Shown here: positions 27,033 to 35,802 of the stretch, in pieces
Position numbering within the stretch: the stretch's first letter is position 1
How the letters are laid out: every line of letters starts with the position of its first letter
From: SVTX01 sp045132775
GTDB taxonomy: Bacteria > Bacillota > Clostridia > Oscillospirales > CAG-272
NCBI GenBank assembly: GCA_045132775.1
Contig: JBGUSX010000143.1
Coordinates: 20,666 to 84,665, forward strand
Length of the DNA: 64,000 bases
Reading direction: 5' to 3'
Position numbers and translations under genes: made by a program
The notes under the pieces: generated by a model
Database searches by the model: none
What the model saw: only the letters and a program-made list of their open reading frames with translations
What the model was told of the DNA's origin: nothing

Positions 27033-27479
27033 ATGAAAAAGATAATAATCGGCTGTGACCACGGCGGACTTGATTTGAAGAATGAAATAATATCTCATCT
27101 CAGTAAAAGAGGTATAGAGGTAACAGACGTCGGAACCTATACAGCTGACTCCTGTAACTACCCTGACTACGCACGTGCACTTTGTACAAGAATCCAGTCG
27201 GGAGAATTTGAGCGCGGAATACTTGTCTGCGGCACAGGAATTGGAATGAGCATGGCGGCAAATAAGCACAACGGAATACGCGCGGCGTGTTGCTCGGACA
27301 CCTTCTCTGCCAGAATGACAAGAATGCACAATGACGCAAACGTCCTCTGTCTTGGCGGCAGAGTTGTTGGCGCAGGACTTGCCTGCGATATGGTCGATCT
27401 CTTTGTGGATACAGAATTTGAAGGCGGCAGACACACAGCGCGAGTTCAGATGATAGCTGACGTTGAAAAAGATAACTGA
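27033..27479 (+). CDS. rpiB: Ribose-5-phosphate isomerase B
   Basis: 148 residues. Interconverts ribose 5-phosphate and ribulose 5-phosphate (non-oxidative pentose phosphate pathway). It has IIIGCDHGGLDLKNEI at the start, YPDYARALC (about 46), the active-site loop VCGTGIGMSMAANKHNGIRAA with the catalytic Cys (about 68), and NVLCLGGRVVG. It also might act on allose 6-phosphate, as some RpiB do. With rpe two genes downstream it supplies PRPP precursors, in line with prs nearby. Confidence 0.95.
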   Translation: MKKIIIGCDHGGLDLKNEIISHLSKRGIEVTDVGTYTADSCNYPDYARALCTRIQSGEFERGILVCGTGIGMSMAANKHNGIRAACCSDTFSARMTRMHNDANVLCLGGRVVGAGLACDMVDLFVDTEFEGGRHTARVQMIADVEKDN

Positions 27480-27499
27480 AAAAATAATAGAGGTAAAAA

Positions 27500-28294
27500 A
27501 TGGCTGAAAGAAATGACGTACCGCATAAGATCGCCGAGGTTCTCCGAGCGGTCGCGGGAAAAACAGAAAAGAAGTATTTTACTTCCGCCGTAATACTTGC
27601 CGCTGGCTCGTCAACACGAATGATGGGCGAAAGCAAGCAGTTTATAGAGATAGACGGAATTCCTGCCGTTGCAAGAACGGTAATGGAATTTGATAAGTCT
27701 CCCTGCATCGATGAAATCGTAATAGTTGCAAAAAAGGACGAGATCGAGCTTTACGAAGGTTTTACCGAGACGTATAAGCTTCAAAACCCCTTGAAAATTG
27801 TCGAGGGCGGAGAGACAAGGCAAGAATCCGCACGACTCGGAAGCGATGCGGTCAGCGAAAGGGCAAAATATATCGCAATACACGATGCCGCAAGGTGCCT
27901 TGTAACGCAGGAAATGATCTATAAGGCTTGTCACGGAGCATATCTTCACGGAGGCGCGATACTCGCAATAAAAGCGATTGATACGGTCAAAATAGGCGAC
28001 AAGAGTGCATTTATAGAGAGCACTCCCGAGAGAAAATATACCTGGCAGGCACAGACTCCGCAGGTCTTCAAGACTAATGCGTTCAGAGCCGCAACGTACG
28101 TTGCACGGGACGAAAAGATCGAAGGAACAGACGACGCTTCCCTCCTTGAGCATCTGAGAATTCCCGTGAAGCTTGTCGAGGGCAGCCGCGAGAACATCAA
28201 GATAACCGAGCCCTGCGATATTTACTTTGCCGAAGCGATTTTAAAGGCAAGAGCCGACAAAGCAAAGAGCGAAAGCGAGGAGAGCGGCAAATGA
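27500..28294 (+). CDS. ispD: 2-C-methyl-D-erythritol 4-phosphate cytidylyltransferase
   Basis: 264 residues. Third step of the MEP isoprenoid pathway. The nucleotidyltransferase motif SAVILAAGSSTRMMGESKQFIEIDG begins only at about residue 29, so there is a charged N-terminal extension of about 28 residues compared with the usual protein. Later motifs are IHDAARCLVTQEMI (about 121), QTPQVFKTNAFRAA (about 185) and GTDDASLLEHLRIPVKLVEGS. Overlaps ispF by four bases, the common ispDF arrangement. Confidence 0.94.
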   Translation: MAERNDVPHKIAEVLRAVAGKTEKKYFTSAVILAAGSSTRMMGESKQFIEIDGIPAVARTVMEFDKSPCIDEIVIVAKKDEIELYEGFTETYKLQNPLKIVEGGETRQESARLGSDAVSERAKYIAIHDAARCLVTQEMIYKACHGAYLHGGAILAIKAIDTVKIGDKSAFIESTPERKYTWQAQTPQVFKTNAFRAATYVARDEKIEGTDDASLLEHLRIPVKLVEGSRENIKITEPCDIYFAEAILKARADKAKSESEESGK

Positions 28295-28764
28295 GAATAG
28301 GACACGGCTATGACGTCCACCGCCTCACCGAAGGTAGAAAATGCATCATCGGCGGAGTCGAGATACCGCATACGCTTGGACTTCTCGGTCATTCCGATGC
28401 AGACGTACTCCTTCATGCCGTAATGGATGCGATAATCGGAGCTATGGCTCTTGGTGACATCGGACACCTTTTCCCCGATACCGACGGCAAGTATAAGGAC
28501 ATAGACAGTATGATCCTCTGCTCGCGAGTTGCCGAGGTTATGAAGAAAAACGGCTATTCTATCGGAAACATCGATGCCACCGTGATCGCGCAAAAGCCGA
28601 AAATGGCACCGCATATTGAGAAAATGCGCGAGAATATTGCACGCGTATTCGAAACAGACGTAAAAAACGTCAGCGTAAAGGCAACGACCGAGGAAAAGCT
28701 CGGATTTACAGGACAGGAGCTCGGCATTTCAGCGCACGCAGTCTGTTTGCTTGTTGAAGAATAG
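28291..28764 (+). CDS. ispF: 2-C-methyl-D-erythritol 2,4-cyclodiphosphate synthase
   Basis: 157 residues, homotrimeric zinc enzyme of the MEP pathway. Zinc ligands lie in GHGYDVHRL (residues 4-12) and the second His in LGHSDADVLLHAVMDAI (about 34). GDIGHLFPDTDGKYK follows, and the C-terminus has VKATTEEKLGFTGQELGISAHAV with the GFTG turn. Normal length and complete. Followed by a hairpin without a T-run. Confidence 0.96.
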   Translation: MRIGHGYDVHRLTEGRKCIIGGVEIPHTLGLLGHSDADVLLHAVMDAIIGAMALGDIGHLFPDTDGKYKDIDSMILCSRVAEVMKKNGYSIGNIDATVIAQKPKMAPHIEKMRENIARVFETDVKNVSVKATTEEKLGFTGQELGISAHAVCLLVEE

Positions 28765-28774
28765 GCAAACAAAA

Positions 28775-28800
28775 GCTGTTGCACATTTCTGCGCAACAGC
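28775..28800 (+). other. Hairpin after ispF; gap to rpe
   Basis: GCTGTTGC pairs with GCAACAGC across a 10-base loop, but no T-run follows. The rest of the gap to rpe (28801-28954) has a run of C, AT-rich DNA and the AAAGGAAGG ribosome site of rpe; nothing else is recognised. Confidence 0.5.
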
Positions 28801-28954
28801 ATAAGTTCGCCGCGGAGCAACCCCGAAAATTCCACACGTCCCCGTTTTTAAACAAATAAAAGGCGCCCCCCTGCGTTGCCTTATACTATATGATATGACA
28901 AAATTCAACGTAATTCCACAAAAAGCTTGACAGTTAGGAAAGGAAGGTTTTACT

Positions 28955-29611
28955 ATGATATACGTTGCTCCTTCACTGCTTGCCGCAGATTATACGACAC
29001 TCGCGACCGAGATAAAAAAGGTCGAGACAGCAGGCGCACAGTATCTTCATCTTGACATAATGGACGGCGCGTTCGTGCCCAATCTCTCGTTTGGCCCCGA
29101 TCTTATAGCATCCATAAGAAAATGTACGAATATGATATTCGATGTCCACCTTATGATAAAGCGCCCCGAGCGTTACATAGACAGATTTGTAAAGGCTGGA
29201 GCCGACATAATCACCGTGCATTACGAAGCTTGTGAGAATCCAATGTCGGTCATTCACCTCATCCATTCTTACGAAATGAAGGCAGGACTTGCAATTTCAC
29301 CTAAAACGCCCGTAGAGCATCTTTTCCCACTCGTCGAGCATATCGATATGGCACTCATTATGACAGTCGAGCCCGGCTTTGGCGGTCAGTCTATGATACC
29401 CGAGACCGTAGATAAGGTCGCAACGCTCTATAAATACTGTTCAGAGCGCGGAATAGACCTTGATATCGAGGTCGACGGAGGGATCAATGCGGATAACGCA
29501 TCTATCCTCACCACTGCAGGTGCAAACGTCGTGGTGGCAGGCTCCGCAATTTTCAAGGCAAAGAAACCGAGAGCTGTAATTTCGGCAATAAAAAACAGCG
29601 CAAATAAATAA
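28955..29611 (+). CDS. rpe: Ribulose-phosphate 3-epimerase
   Basis: 218 residues, TIM barrel, interconverts ribulose 5-phosphate and xylulose 5-phosphate. Motifs: APSLLAADY (4-12), HLDIMDGAFVPNLSFGP (about 32) with metal-binding His and catalytic Asp, DVHLMIKRPERYID (about 65), TVEPGFGGQSMIPE (about 133), and the second catalytic Asp in EVDGGINADNA (about 170). Complete. Normally rpe sits near rsgA/prkC in Firmicutes; here it follows ispF. Confidence 0.96.
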   Translation: MIYVAPSLLAADYTTLATEIKKVETAGAQYLHLDIMDGAFVPNLSFGPDLIASIRKCTNMIFDVHLMIKRPERYIDRFVKAGADIITVHYEACENPMSVIHLIHSYEMKAGLAISPKTPVEHLFPLVEHIDMALIMTVEPGFGGQSMIPETVDKVATLYKYCSERGIDLDIEVDGGINADNASILTTAGANVVVAGSAIFKAKKPRAVISAIKNSANK

Positions 29612-29618
29612 AACAGTA

Positions 29619-29647
29619 CGGCGGTGCAAGAGCACCGCCGAATTTTT
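29619..29647. terminator. Terminator between rpe and the glycan operon
   Basis: CGGCGGTGC / GCACCGCCG, 9-bp GC-rich stem, AAGA loop, followed by AATTTTT. Also covers the end of the convergent aldolase gene. Confidence 0.88.
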
Positions 29648-30518
29648 ATATTTTCATTCCCTGCTCACGCAAAAATGAAATAACATCAGTTTCTTCTTTC
29701 TCACTTAACCTTCTCATTGGATGTATAGGATAGTAAACGTCATATCCAAGCTTTGACATAATGAATTTTGTTGTCATAATAACACTTCTGCCTTGAAACA
29801 CCTCACAAATCCGCGAAACGAATGCTTGCTTTTCGCGAGCCTTAGCAATATCACCACTGGTGAAAGCATTGTATATCTCCTTTATTTCGGGCAAAAGGAA
29901 GTTGTACGTTGTACCAATTCCCGCATCGCATCCGGCGGAAAGCCCCTGAATAAGCATTTCATCGGGACCGTTAATGAAGTTTGCTCCGGGTATTCTAGAT
30001 TTAACACTCATCACCGTCGCATAGTTTGAATTGGTCCATTTTATAGAAGTAAGATTATGAATGGAAAAAAGTCTGTCAAGCAACCTGTTTGAAAAAGCGA
30101 CCGCAGCTGCGGGACTGTTGTAAATAACGATCGGGATGTCTATGCTTTTAGCAAGTCCCTCATAGTAAGAATAGATCTCGTCCTCGTCGTATTTGAAAAA
30201 GATAGGCGGAATCGCAGAAATTGCCGATGCTCCAAGGTTTTGTGCATACTGTGCGAGCTCAATCATCTCAGAGTATACCGTTCTTGCACAGTGAACTATG
30301 CAAGGAACCCGTCCGCCTATGATCTCTATTGTTTGTCTTACCATTTCCTTGTGTTGCACGGTTGTCAGATTCAACCCCTCACCCGTAGCTCCGCACAGAT
30401 AAAAGCCATCCGCACCGGTGTTCAGAAGATCAGCTACCAGCTTTTCAAGCACAGAGGAGTTTATCTCCCCTTTTTCGTTTATTGGCGTAACAAGCGCCGG
30501 AATTATACCTTTAAACAT
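29646..30518 (-). CDS. NanA/DapA-family aldolase, probably N-acetylneuraminate lyase
   Basis: 290 residues, class I aldolase TIM barrel. N-terminal ALVTPINEKGEIN, the pyruvate loop GATGEGLNLT (about 43; GSTGE-type), the catalytic tyrosine in VIYNSPAAAV (about 132) and the Schiff-base lysine in TSIKWTNSNY (about 158). IKWTNSN with an aromatic and Asn/Ser resembles sialic acid lyase more than dihydrodipicolinate synthase. A sialidase two genes upstream supports splitting of Neu5Ac to ManNAc and pyruvate. Substrate is inferred. Third gene of the operon. Confidence 0.78.
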   Translation of the reverse strand: MFKGIIPALVTPINEKGEINSSVLEKLVADLLNTGADGFYLCGATGEGLNLTTVQHKEMVRQTIEIIGGRVPCIVHCARTVYSEMIELAQYAQNLGASAISAIPPIFFKYDEDEIYSYYEGLAKSIDIPIVIYNSPAAAVAFSNRLLDRLFSIHNLTSIKWTNSNYATVMSVKSRIPGANFINGPDEMLIQGLSAGCDAGIGTTYNFLLPEIKEIYNAFTSGDIAKAREKQAFVSRICEVFQGRSVIMTTKFIMSKLGYDVYYPIHPMRRLSEKEETDVISFLREQGMKI

Positions 30519-30527
30519 TCTATCCTC

Positions 30528-32081
30528 CTAAACGATCTCAAGCAACGTATATGCTCGTGACTTCGCAAATGTGACTCTCACCTTGTTACTATTAGCAGTA
30601 GCTTTGATGTCTGAATTGGAAATAATAGCTTTGACTGTTTCAATATTTTCACCAATATCAAACAAAAAAGTATCGTTTTCAGTCAGCTCTCTGAAGAGAA
30701 GAAGATAGGACTTCTCTTTTCCCTTTATTTTGAATCCGGTAAAGCTTCTGCCGTCAGGACGCATACCAATCGGAGAAACATCCGCATCAGCTATTTCCCC
30801 TCTGATTTTTCTCCATACCTTCATAATATGTTTAAGCTCCCCTCTGCGCTCCTCGGCTAAAAACTGAAGCTCCATCCAGAAAAGCGGATTTGAAAGCATA
30901 ACAGAGGCAAATAGATAATCCATACCGTAATGTGAAGGAGCAAAGACATCGTTTTCATCATAGCATTCTTTGAAGAGATCGGGATTAACAAGCTCAAACT
31001 GGAAACGCGTCGAAGGAAGATACTTGGAAAATCCCCAAAGGCTCCGAAGCACTCTGTAAGGATAAGCATTCACGCTCTTTGTGTATCTGTTTTCAACGAA
31101 AATGCTGCCGTATTCTTTGCCGCAAAGATAGTTGATCCTCTTGTCACGTGTTACGTCAAGCTGAACCGCAACGTCGTCTCCAAAGGAATAAACGGCTTTT
31201 AAAAGCTTAAGAAACTGCTCCTGATTTTCCTTTGATTCGATCCAATACATATCAAGCTTGAAGAATCGGACTCCCCACTCATCGTAAGCCTTTTTGAGTA
31301 CGGAAATATCTCTGTCAATAAGAGCGTAATTATCTTCACTGTCGGGAGCAAACCAAATACCGAGCTTCAGTCCCGCATCCTTTGCCGCTCGTGTGATCTC
31401 GATCATACCGCCCGGAAACTTCTCCTTGCCGTATTCCCCAAAATCGCCTCTGAATCGGCGCATTCCCTTTTCGTTCTTAATAGCGGGATCGTATGTGTTT
31501 CCCGTCTGCCAACCGTCGTCTATCTGCACGATGTCAACTCCGATATCCTTTGCAGCCTCGATCTCTTTTAAAACAAAGTCGCGGCAGATACGTGAATATC
31601 CGTTCCTGTCACCCCAGGTGTTCGACATTGTGCGCGGAAACTTGTTGATCATAGCAGCTTTGTAGTATGAACGGCATGTCTTTTCAATATCATCCGTCTT
31701 TGCAAAACCTATTGCGATCGCGTAGTTTTCATTTGAAAGCGAGATCATCCCCTTGTTTATATACAGCGTGCTGACAACGTAATCGGGAGTCTCGGATGCA
31801 ATGAATAATGATTCTCCATTTAACAGATTGTCAAGGAAGAAAATATTTCCCACGATCGGTGCTTTGTGTCCGTTGGCAAAAACCAGGCTCTCTTTTTCAT
31901 CAATAAGAGTGTCGCTGTCGTCACTGAAAGCATGGAGAGATACTGTTCTTACGCGCCAGTGATTGCCGTCGATTCTCAAAAACGGATCTCCCGAGCCAGA
32001 TGGCAAATAGATAATGCTTCCCTTTTCTTCAATACACTTATTTACCTCAAGAAGCGTTGCTCCGCAGATTAAATTCTTCAT
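30528..32081 (-). CDS. GH36/melibiase-like glycoside hydrolase
   Basis: 517 residues. The barrel region matches clan GH-D: MSNTWGDRNGYSRI (about 156), VDIVQIDDGWQTGNTYD (about 185), LKLGIWFAPDSEDNYAL (about 240) and RFFKLDMYWIESKENQ (about 276), whose Asp in KLDMYW is the expected nucleophile. It is shorter than classic 700-residue alpha-galactosidases and lacks part of the N-terminal beta-supersandwich. No signal peptide, so cytoplasmic. Could act on alpha-galactosides or alpha-GalNAc of host glycans; not determinable here. The gene overlaps the sialidase stop by four bases. Confidence 0.75.
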   Translation of the reverse strand: MKNLICGATLLEVNKCIEEKGSIIYLPSGSGDPFLRIDGNHWRVRTVSLHAFSDDSDTLIDEKESLVFANGHKAPIVGNIFFLDNLLNGESLFIASETPDYVVSTLYINKGMISLSNENYAIAIGFAKTDDIEKTCRSYYKAAMINKFPRTMSNTWGDRNGYSRICRDFVLKEIEAAKDIGVDIVQIDDGWQTGNTYDPAIKNEKGMRRFRGDFGEYGKEKFPGGMIEITRAAKDAGLKLGIWFAPDSEDNYALIDRDISVLKKAYDEWGVRFFKLDMYWIESKENQEQFLKLLKAVYSFGDDVAVQLDVTRDKRINYLCGKEYGSIFVENRYTKSVNAYPYRVLRSLWGFSKYLPSTRFQFELVNPDLFKECYDENDVFAPSHYGMDYLFASVMLSNPLFWMELQFLAEERRGELKHIMKVWRKIRGEIADADVSPIGMRPDGRSFTGFKIKGKEKSYLLLFRELTENDTFLFDIGENIETVKAIISNSDIKATANSNKVRVTFAKSRAYTLLEIV

Positions 32082-33172
32082 ATTTCATCAAGACTCCATT
32101 TTGTATACAGTAGTGATCTGAACGGATCGTCATTTTTCGCGCTCTGATAATAGACGGTTATCAAAGAGCCGTCATCAAGCTCAACGGTCGAGGGATAGCC
32201 AAGATCACCGTGAGTGGCATCGTCGCGCAGAACCACCTCTTTATCAAAGGTTTCTCCACCGTCAAAGCTTATAAAAGCCCTCTGACCGAACGGTGCCTTT
32301 CTTCTGCCGTAAGAAAGGATAACGGCACCCGAGGAATGAAGCAGAAAATGAGGCGGCGCACCGCAGTTTCCAAGGGGCTTTACTTCACTCCAGCTTTTTC
32401 CTCCGTCGAGGGAATGGCATATATGTACCGTAATGCCGTCACCCTCCTGAACCCTTATTCCGCAAAGGATCTTCCCATTTTCGAGTTCAACGGTGTGAGG
32501 CTCCGTGAAGGCATAACCGGGATATCCCGCAGTGTCCTTAACGACCGACAGAAATTCCCATGAATGCCCACCGTCTCGGCTTTCATAAGCAAGAATGTCA
32601 CCTTTTTCACCTTCAATACCCGAATAGAACTCCTTACCAACGTAAAGAAGTTTGCCGTCACGGAGCTTGATAGGACCGTGTGGCGCAGAGATCGGAAGCT
32701 TTATCGCCTTTCCCCACGTGCGTCCTCCATCATTTGAAAGACGAACAAACGACCCGTAAATATTGCGTTCCTCAGGCATTTTTTTTAGATACTCGATCGT
32801 GCCCATATAAAGATCCCAATGAAGCTCTACGTACACACTGTCTGCCACGTGATTAGCGTGTGCTTCTGCATTGTCAATATAAAAGCTTTTCGGATGATTG
32901 AAATAAGTCATAAGAAGTTTGCCGTCTCCAAGCGAGAGGATACCCGCGTCTCTGTCATCGAGCGCGGTATCATTGATAACAGCGGGACAGGACCATGTCT
33001 CGCCGCCGTCATCGCTTGTAAAAAGATAATTCTTGCCAAACGGACAAATGTGGCTTATCCTATGCCCCGAGCAAGCCGCATACAGAATACCGTTTTCATC
33101 ACGGCAGACCGTAGGCCAACCTATATACTTGAATATTTCGTTTTCTCCCCTGTAAATTATTCCGTTTTTCAT
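32078..33172 (-). CDS. Sialidase-like Asp-box beta-propeller protein (intracellular)
   Basis: 364 residues. Five Asp-box repeats of the S-x-DGG-x-(T/S)-(W/F) type are visible: SDDGGETWSCP (about 52), SNDGGRTWGKA (about 147), SRDGGHSWEFL (about 198), SLDGGKSWSEV (about 248) and SFDGGETFDKE (about 290). The fold is that of GH33 sialidases and related BNR proteins. There is no signal peptide or carbohydrate-binding module, so it would act inside the cell on imported oligosaccharides. The usual N-terminal RIP motif is not clear (YIGWPTV sits there). Catalysis on sialosides is inferred from the NanA-like neighbour. Confidence 0.75.
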   Translation of the reverse strand: MKNGIIYRGENEIFKYIGWPTVCRDENGILYAACSGHRISHICPFGKNYLFTSDDGGETWSCPAVINDTALDDRDAGILSLGDGKLLMTYFNHPKSFYIDNAEAHANHVADSVYVELHWDLYMGTIEYLKKMPEERNIYGSFVRLSNDGGRTWGKAIKLPISAPHGPIKLRDGKLLYVGKEFYSGIEGEKGDILAYESRDGGHSWEFLSVVKDTAGYPGYAFTEPHTVELENGKILCGIRVQEGDGITVHICHSLDGGKSWSEVKPLGNCGAPPHFLLHSSGAVILSYGRRKAPFGQRAFISFDGGETFDKEVVLRDDATHGDLGYPSTVELDDGSLITVYYQSAKNDDPFRSLLYTKWSLDEI

Positions 33173-33240
33173 GTGTTATCCGTTCCTTTCGAATTATGGA
33201 TGAATCATTGGGGTATGTTGCTCTCAATATTTCCGTATTC

Positions 33241-33269
33241 ATTTTAATACATTCTTTTTAAAAAATCAA
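33241..33269 (-). promoter_or_regulatory. Promoter of the sialidase operon
   Basis: Minus strand TTGATT (33269-33264), 17 bases, TAAAAT (33246-33241). Back-to-back with the regulator's promoter, leaving about 60 bases between the two -35 boxes for a shared operator. Confidence 0.65.
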
Positions 33270-33331
33270 TACAAAAACGAGACTAAAAACAGGACACGTG
33301 GCTCATTTTTGAATTTTTGTTCAAAACTCTA

Positions 33332-33360
33332 TTGATTTTAATCTGCCGGTATGATAGAAT
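33332..33360 (+). promoter_or_regulatory. Promoter of the AraC-family regulator
   Basis: TTGATT (33332-33337), 17 bases, TAGAAT (33355-33360), 32 bases before the ATG at 33393. Its -35 is identical to that of the divergent sialidase promoter. Confidence 0.65.
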
Positions 33361-33392
33361 GGATTTACACCTTGAATATGGAGGATAGATCC

Positions 33393-34262
33393 ATGGCTCT
33401 GTCAAAAAAGCCGTATTTTGTTGAAACGGTAGTAAATGTTGAAAACATAAAGCTCCGCGTATGTGTTGATGAGAACATAAACGCAGTCGGAGAGGAATGT
33501 ATTGCCCTACCGCATAATCATTCACTGTATGAGATAAGATATTACGCTTTGGGAAGCGGTGAGATAGTTATTGGTGAAAGATGTGTACCAATAGCACCTG
33601 GTGAGCTGTATTTGATCCACCCCAACGAATATCACCACCAGGATAAAGTTGATCTTGAGAGCGGAATATCCCAATTCAGTCTTCGTTTTATCCCGGTTTT
33701 GCCATCGGATAATTCTCCGGCAGTCCAGAAGCGCGCGTACAAAAGACTTTGCGACGTTCTTGCATCTATGCATCACATTGGTGACCCGAGTCTTGAGCTG
33801 CTTCCCTATTTTGAAAAGCTTGCCATAGAAATAAGAGAACGAAGATACGGACACGTTGGATGCACGACAGCATTGCTTACCTTTATAATGACAGAGATCC
33901 TGCGCCGATCGTGTCTTGACGACAGAAAACACGGAATGGCGCATACAGGTGATTTTGTGCTTGAGACAGATGCATTCTTTTCGTCAGAATATATGAATAA
34001 GATATCGCTCGAGGATTATGCCAAGCAGCTCAATATCTCAACACGGCAGGCGTCCAGAGTTATACGTAAAAACTTTGGAATGAGCTTTGTCGAAAAGCTC
34101 ACGGAAACACGCATAGAACAAGCAAAGGTCGCACTGACGCAAACAAAAAAGCCTCTTGCAGAAATAGCCTCATCCTGCGGATTTCAAAGCTACGGATATT
34201 TTATTACCACGTTCAGATCAAAAACAGGAATAACCCCCGCACAGTACAGAAAAACAAAATAA
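33393..34262 (+). CDS. AraC-family transcriptional regulator with cupin domain
   Basis: 289 residues from the ATG at 33393, seven bases after GGAGGA. The N-terminal cupin-like sensor has LPHNHSLYEIRYYALGSGE and APGELYLIHPNEYHHQ. The C-terminal double helix-turn-helix runs from about 190 (KISLEDYAKQLNISTRQASRVIRKNFG, then LAEIASSCGFQSYGYFITTF) to ITPAQYRK at the end. Divergent from the sialidase operon, so most likely its sugar-responsive activator. Followed by a terminator. Confidence 0.9.
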   Translation: MALSKKPYFVETVVNVENIKLRVCVDENINAVGEECIALPHNHSLYEIRYYALGSGEIVIGERCVPIAPGELYLIHPNEYHHQDKVDLESGISQFSLRFIPVLPSDNSPAVQKRAYKRLCDVLASMHHIGDPSLELLPYFEKLAIEIRERRYGHVGCTTALLTFIMTEILRRSCLDDRKHGMAHTGDFVLETDAFFSSEYMNKISLEDYAKQLNISTRQASRVIRKNFGMSFVEKLTETRIEQAKVALTQTKKPLAEIASSCGFQSYGYFITTFRSKTGITPAQYRKTK

Positions 34263-34265
34263 AAA

Positions 34266-34300
34266 ACCGTCCGCCAAAGCCTGAAGCCTCAGCGGACGGT
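34266..34300. terminator. Terminator between the AraC regulator and the asparaginase gene
   Basis: ACCGTCCGC / GCGGACGGT, 9-bp stem with a 17-base loop, between two convergent stops. The minus-strand side carries a run of T. Confidence 0.7.
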
Positions 34301-34305
34301 ACTTA

Positions 34306-35292
34306 TTATATTATGTCATTTCCAACGGGTGTATAGAACAGCTTTGCAAACTCAGCCGCACTCTTGCATTGCGGAAGCGCCCACATGACCTTTGCAACAA
34401 CCGTCTCGGTGGTCATGTCGTAAGCCTCGGGAAGCTCGTATTTCTGCTTTATTCGCAGACCGACCTGGTAAACACCCATATCACTTCCCTCGTGCGGTAC
34501 CTGTGTTGTGATTACAATGCGAACGCCCTTTTTGATAAGTGTTTCTATCTTCTCAACGAACTCATCATTATCGTAATAAGGCAGACCTCCAACACCAAAG
34601 CTCTCTATGATAACCGCGTGATATCTGTCTGCAATAAAGTCGAAAATATCGGCACTCATTCCGGGAATAAGCTTAACAACGATGACCGAGGAATCGATCT
34701 CGTCGAAGAATATAGGCTCGCCCTCAATTTTCTCGCGAATAAAGTATTTTACCGAACCGCGAATAAAACCGATCTCGGGATAGTCAATGCTTGAAAAAGC
34801 ATTAAAGCTCTTTGTTCTCGTCTTTCTTGCACGTGTTGCGGCAATGATCTTGTCACCGAAAACGATATGAACACCGCAAGCTGAGTCGTCAGCTGCATAC
34901 ATAAACGCATCGGAAAGATTTTCGCGCGCATCGGTGTCACGCTTCTCTATCGGTATCTGCGCACCGGTCAGAACGATAGGCTTTCTGCTGTTCTGTATAA
35001 GGTAATGAAGCATAGCCGCGGCATAAGCCATCGTGTCCGTACCGTGAGTGATGACGAAACCGTCGTACTCGTCATAGACCTTGCGAATATATCTTGCAAT
35101 CTCAAGCCAAAACTCAGGCCTCATATTCGTACTGTCAAGGCTGTAAAGCTGTACAGTTGAAATACGGCAGATATTGACTATCTCGGGGACGTGAGAGATA
35201 AGCTCCTCGCTCGTCAGTGCAGGCGCAAGACCGTTTTCGCCTTCAGCACTGGCAATAGTGCCTCCCGTAGTAATTAAAAGAATGTGTTTCAT
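34306..35292 (-). CDS. ansA: L-asparaginase, type I
   Basis: 328 residues, cytoplasmic asparaginase/glutaminase family. First catalytic threonine in TTGGTIASAEGENG (about 8-12), the second triad in ITHGTDTMAYAAAML (about 82) and the conserved lysine after IVLTGAQIPIEKRDTD (about 105). The C-terminal half has ESFGVGGLPYYDND and ITTQVPHEGSDMGVYQVG. No signal peptide, which favours type I (AnsA). Converts Asn to Asp and ammonia. First of no clear operon; the downstream side is a terminator. Confidence 0.93.
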   Translation of the reverse strand: MKHILLITTGGTIASAEGENGLAPALTSEELISHVPEIVNICRISTVQLYSLDSTNMRPEFWLEIARYIRKVYDEYDGFVITHGTDTMAYAAAMLHYLIQNSRKPIVLTGAQIPIEKRDTDARENLSDAFMYAADDSACGVHIVFGDKIIAATRARKTRTKSFNAFSSIDYPEIGFIRGSVKYFIREKIEGEPIFFDEIDSSVIVVKLIPGMSADIFDFIADRYHAVIIESFGVGGLPYYDNDEFVEKIETLIKKGVRIVITTQVPHEGSDMGVYQVGLRIKQKYELPEAYDMTTETVVAKVMWALPQCKSAAEFAKLFYTPVGNDII

Positions 35293-35304
35293 ATAGCTCC
35301 TGTT

Positions 35305-35802
35305 CTAAAAATCGATTCTGAGCTTTTTCTCCGGTGGGAAAAACTCCCCAAGCTCAATTCCAACTATTCGGGCTTTTATCGGAAATTCAAGCCTCGGCGC
35401 GATTGCTTCTGCTTGTCCCACCTCGTTCTCATTTCCGCAGAAAAGCGTTGCGTGAGGCACCCATTCATATCCGTTTGCATAATCACGTTCAAAGCTCTTT
35501 CGTAAAACGATAAGCTCGTCTGTGATCTCTGGTTCTATAAAAAAGACCTTATGCCCAAAATTATTGTATCCCGTAAGATAGATGTCAAACGGTTTTGAGG
35601 CTGTTGTAACTCGTTTTATTGCTTCTGTCACTTGCTCCAGATCATCAACGGGAAAGCTCCCGAGAGTCAGATGAAACGGAATACCCATAGTCTGCGTGCC
35701 TAAGGATATGTTATCGATAAGATAATTCTGCACCGACGAAAGCAAAAGCTGTGTTTCGGTATCAAAGACCGCCATAACGGTCAAAAATTTCTTTTCGCTC
35801 AT
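35305..35802 (-). CDS. 2'-5' RNA ligase / cyclic phosphodiesterase-like (LigT family)
   Basis: 165 residues, 2H phosphoesterase fold. The two H-x-T/S motifs are FHLTLGSF (about 44) and PHATLFCG (about 116), spaced as in ThpR/LigT. The C-terminal end FPIKARIVGIELGEFFPP is also typical. Family members open or close 2'-phosphodiester bonds in RNA; the true cell substrate is unknown. Its start overlaps the SDR stop by four bases, so the two are coupled. Confidence 0.87.
   Translation of the reverse strand: MSEKKFLTVMAVFDTETQLLLSSVQNYLIDNISLGTQTMGIPFHLTLGSFPVDDLEQVTEAIKRVTTASKPFDIYLTGYNNFGHKVFFIEPEITDELIVLRKSFERDYANGYEWVPHATLFCGNENEVGQAEAIAPRLEFPIKARIVGIELGEFFPPEKKLRIDF

Noticed and set aside
29646..30518. 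DapA (lysine pathway) reading of the aldolase
   Set aside because: The IKWTNSN lysine context and the sialidase neighbour fit a sialic acid lyase better, though the alternative is not excluded.
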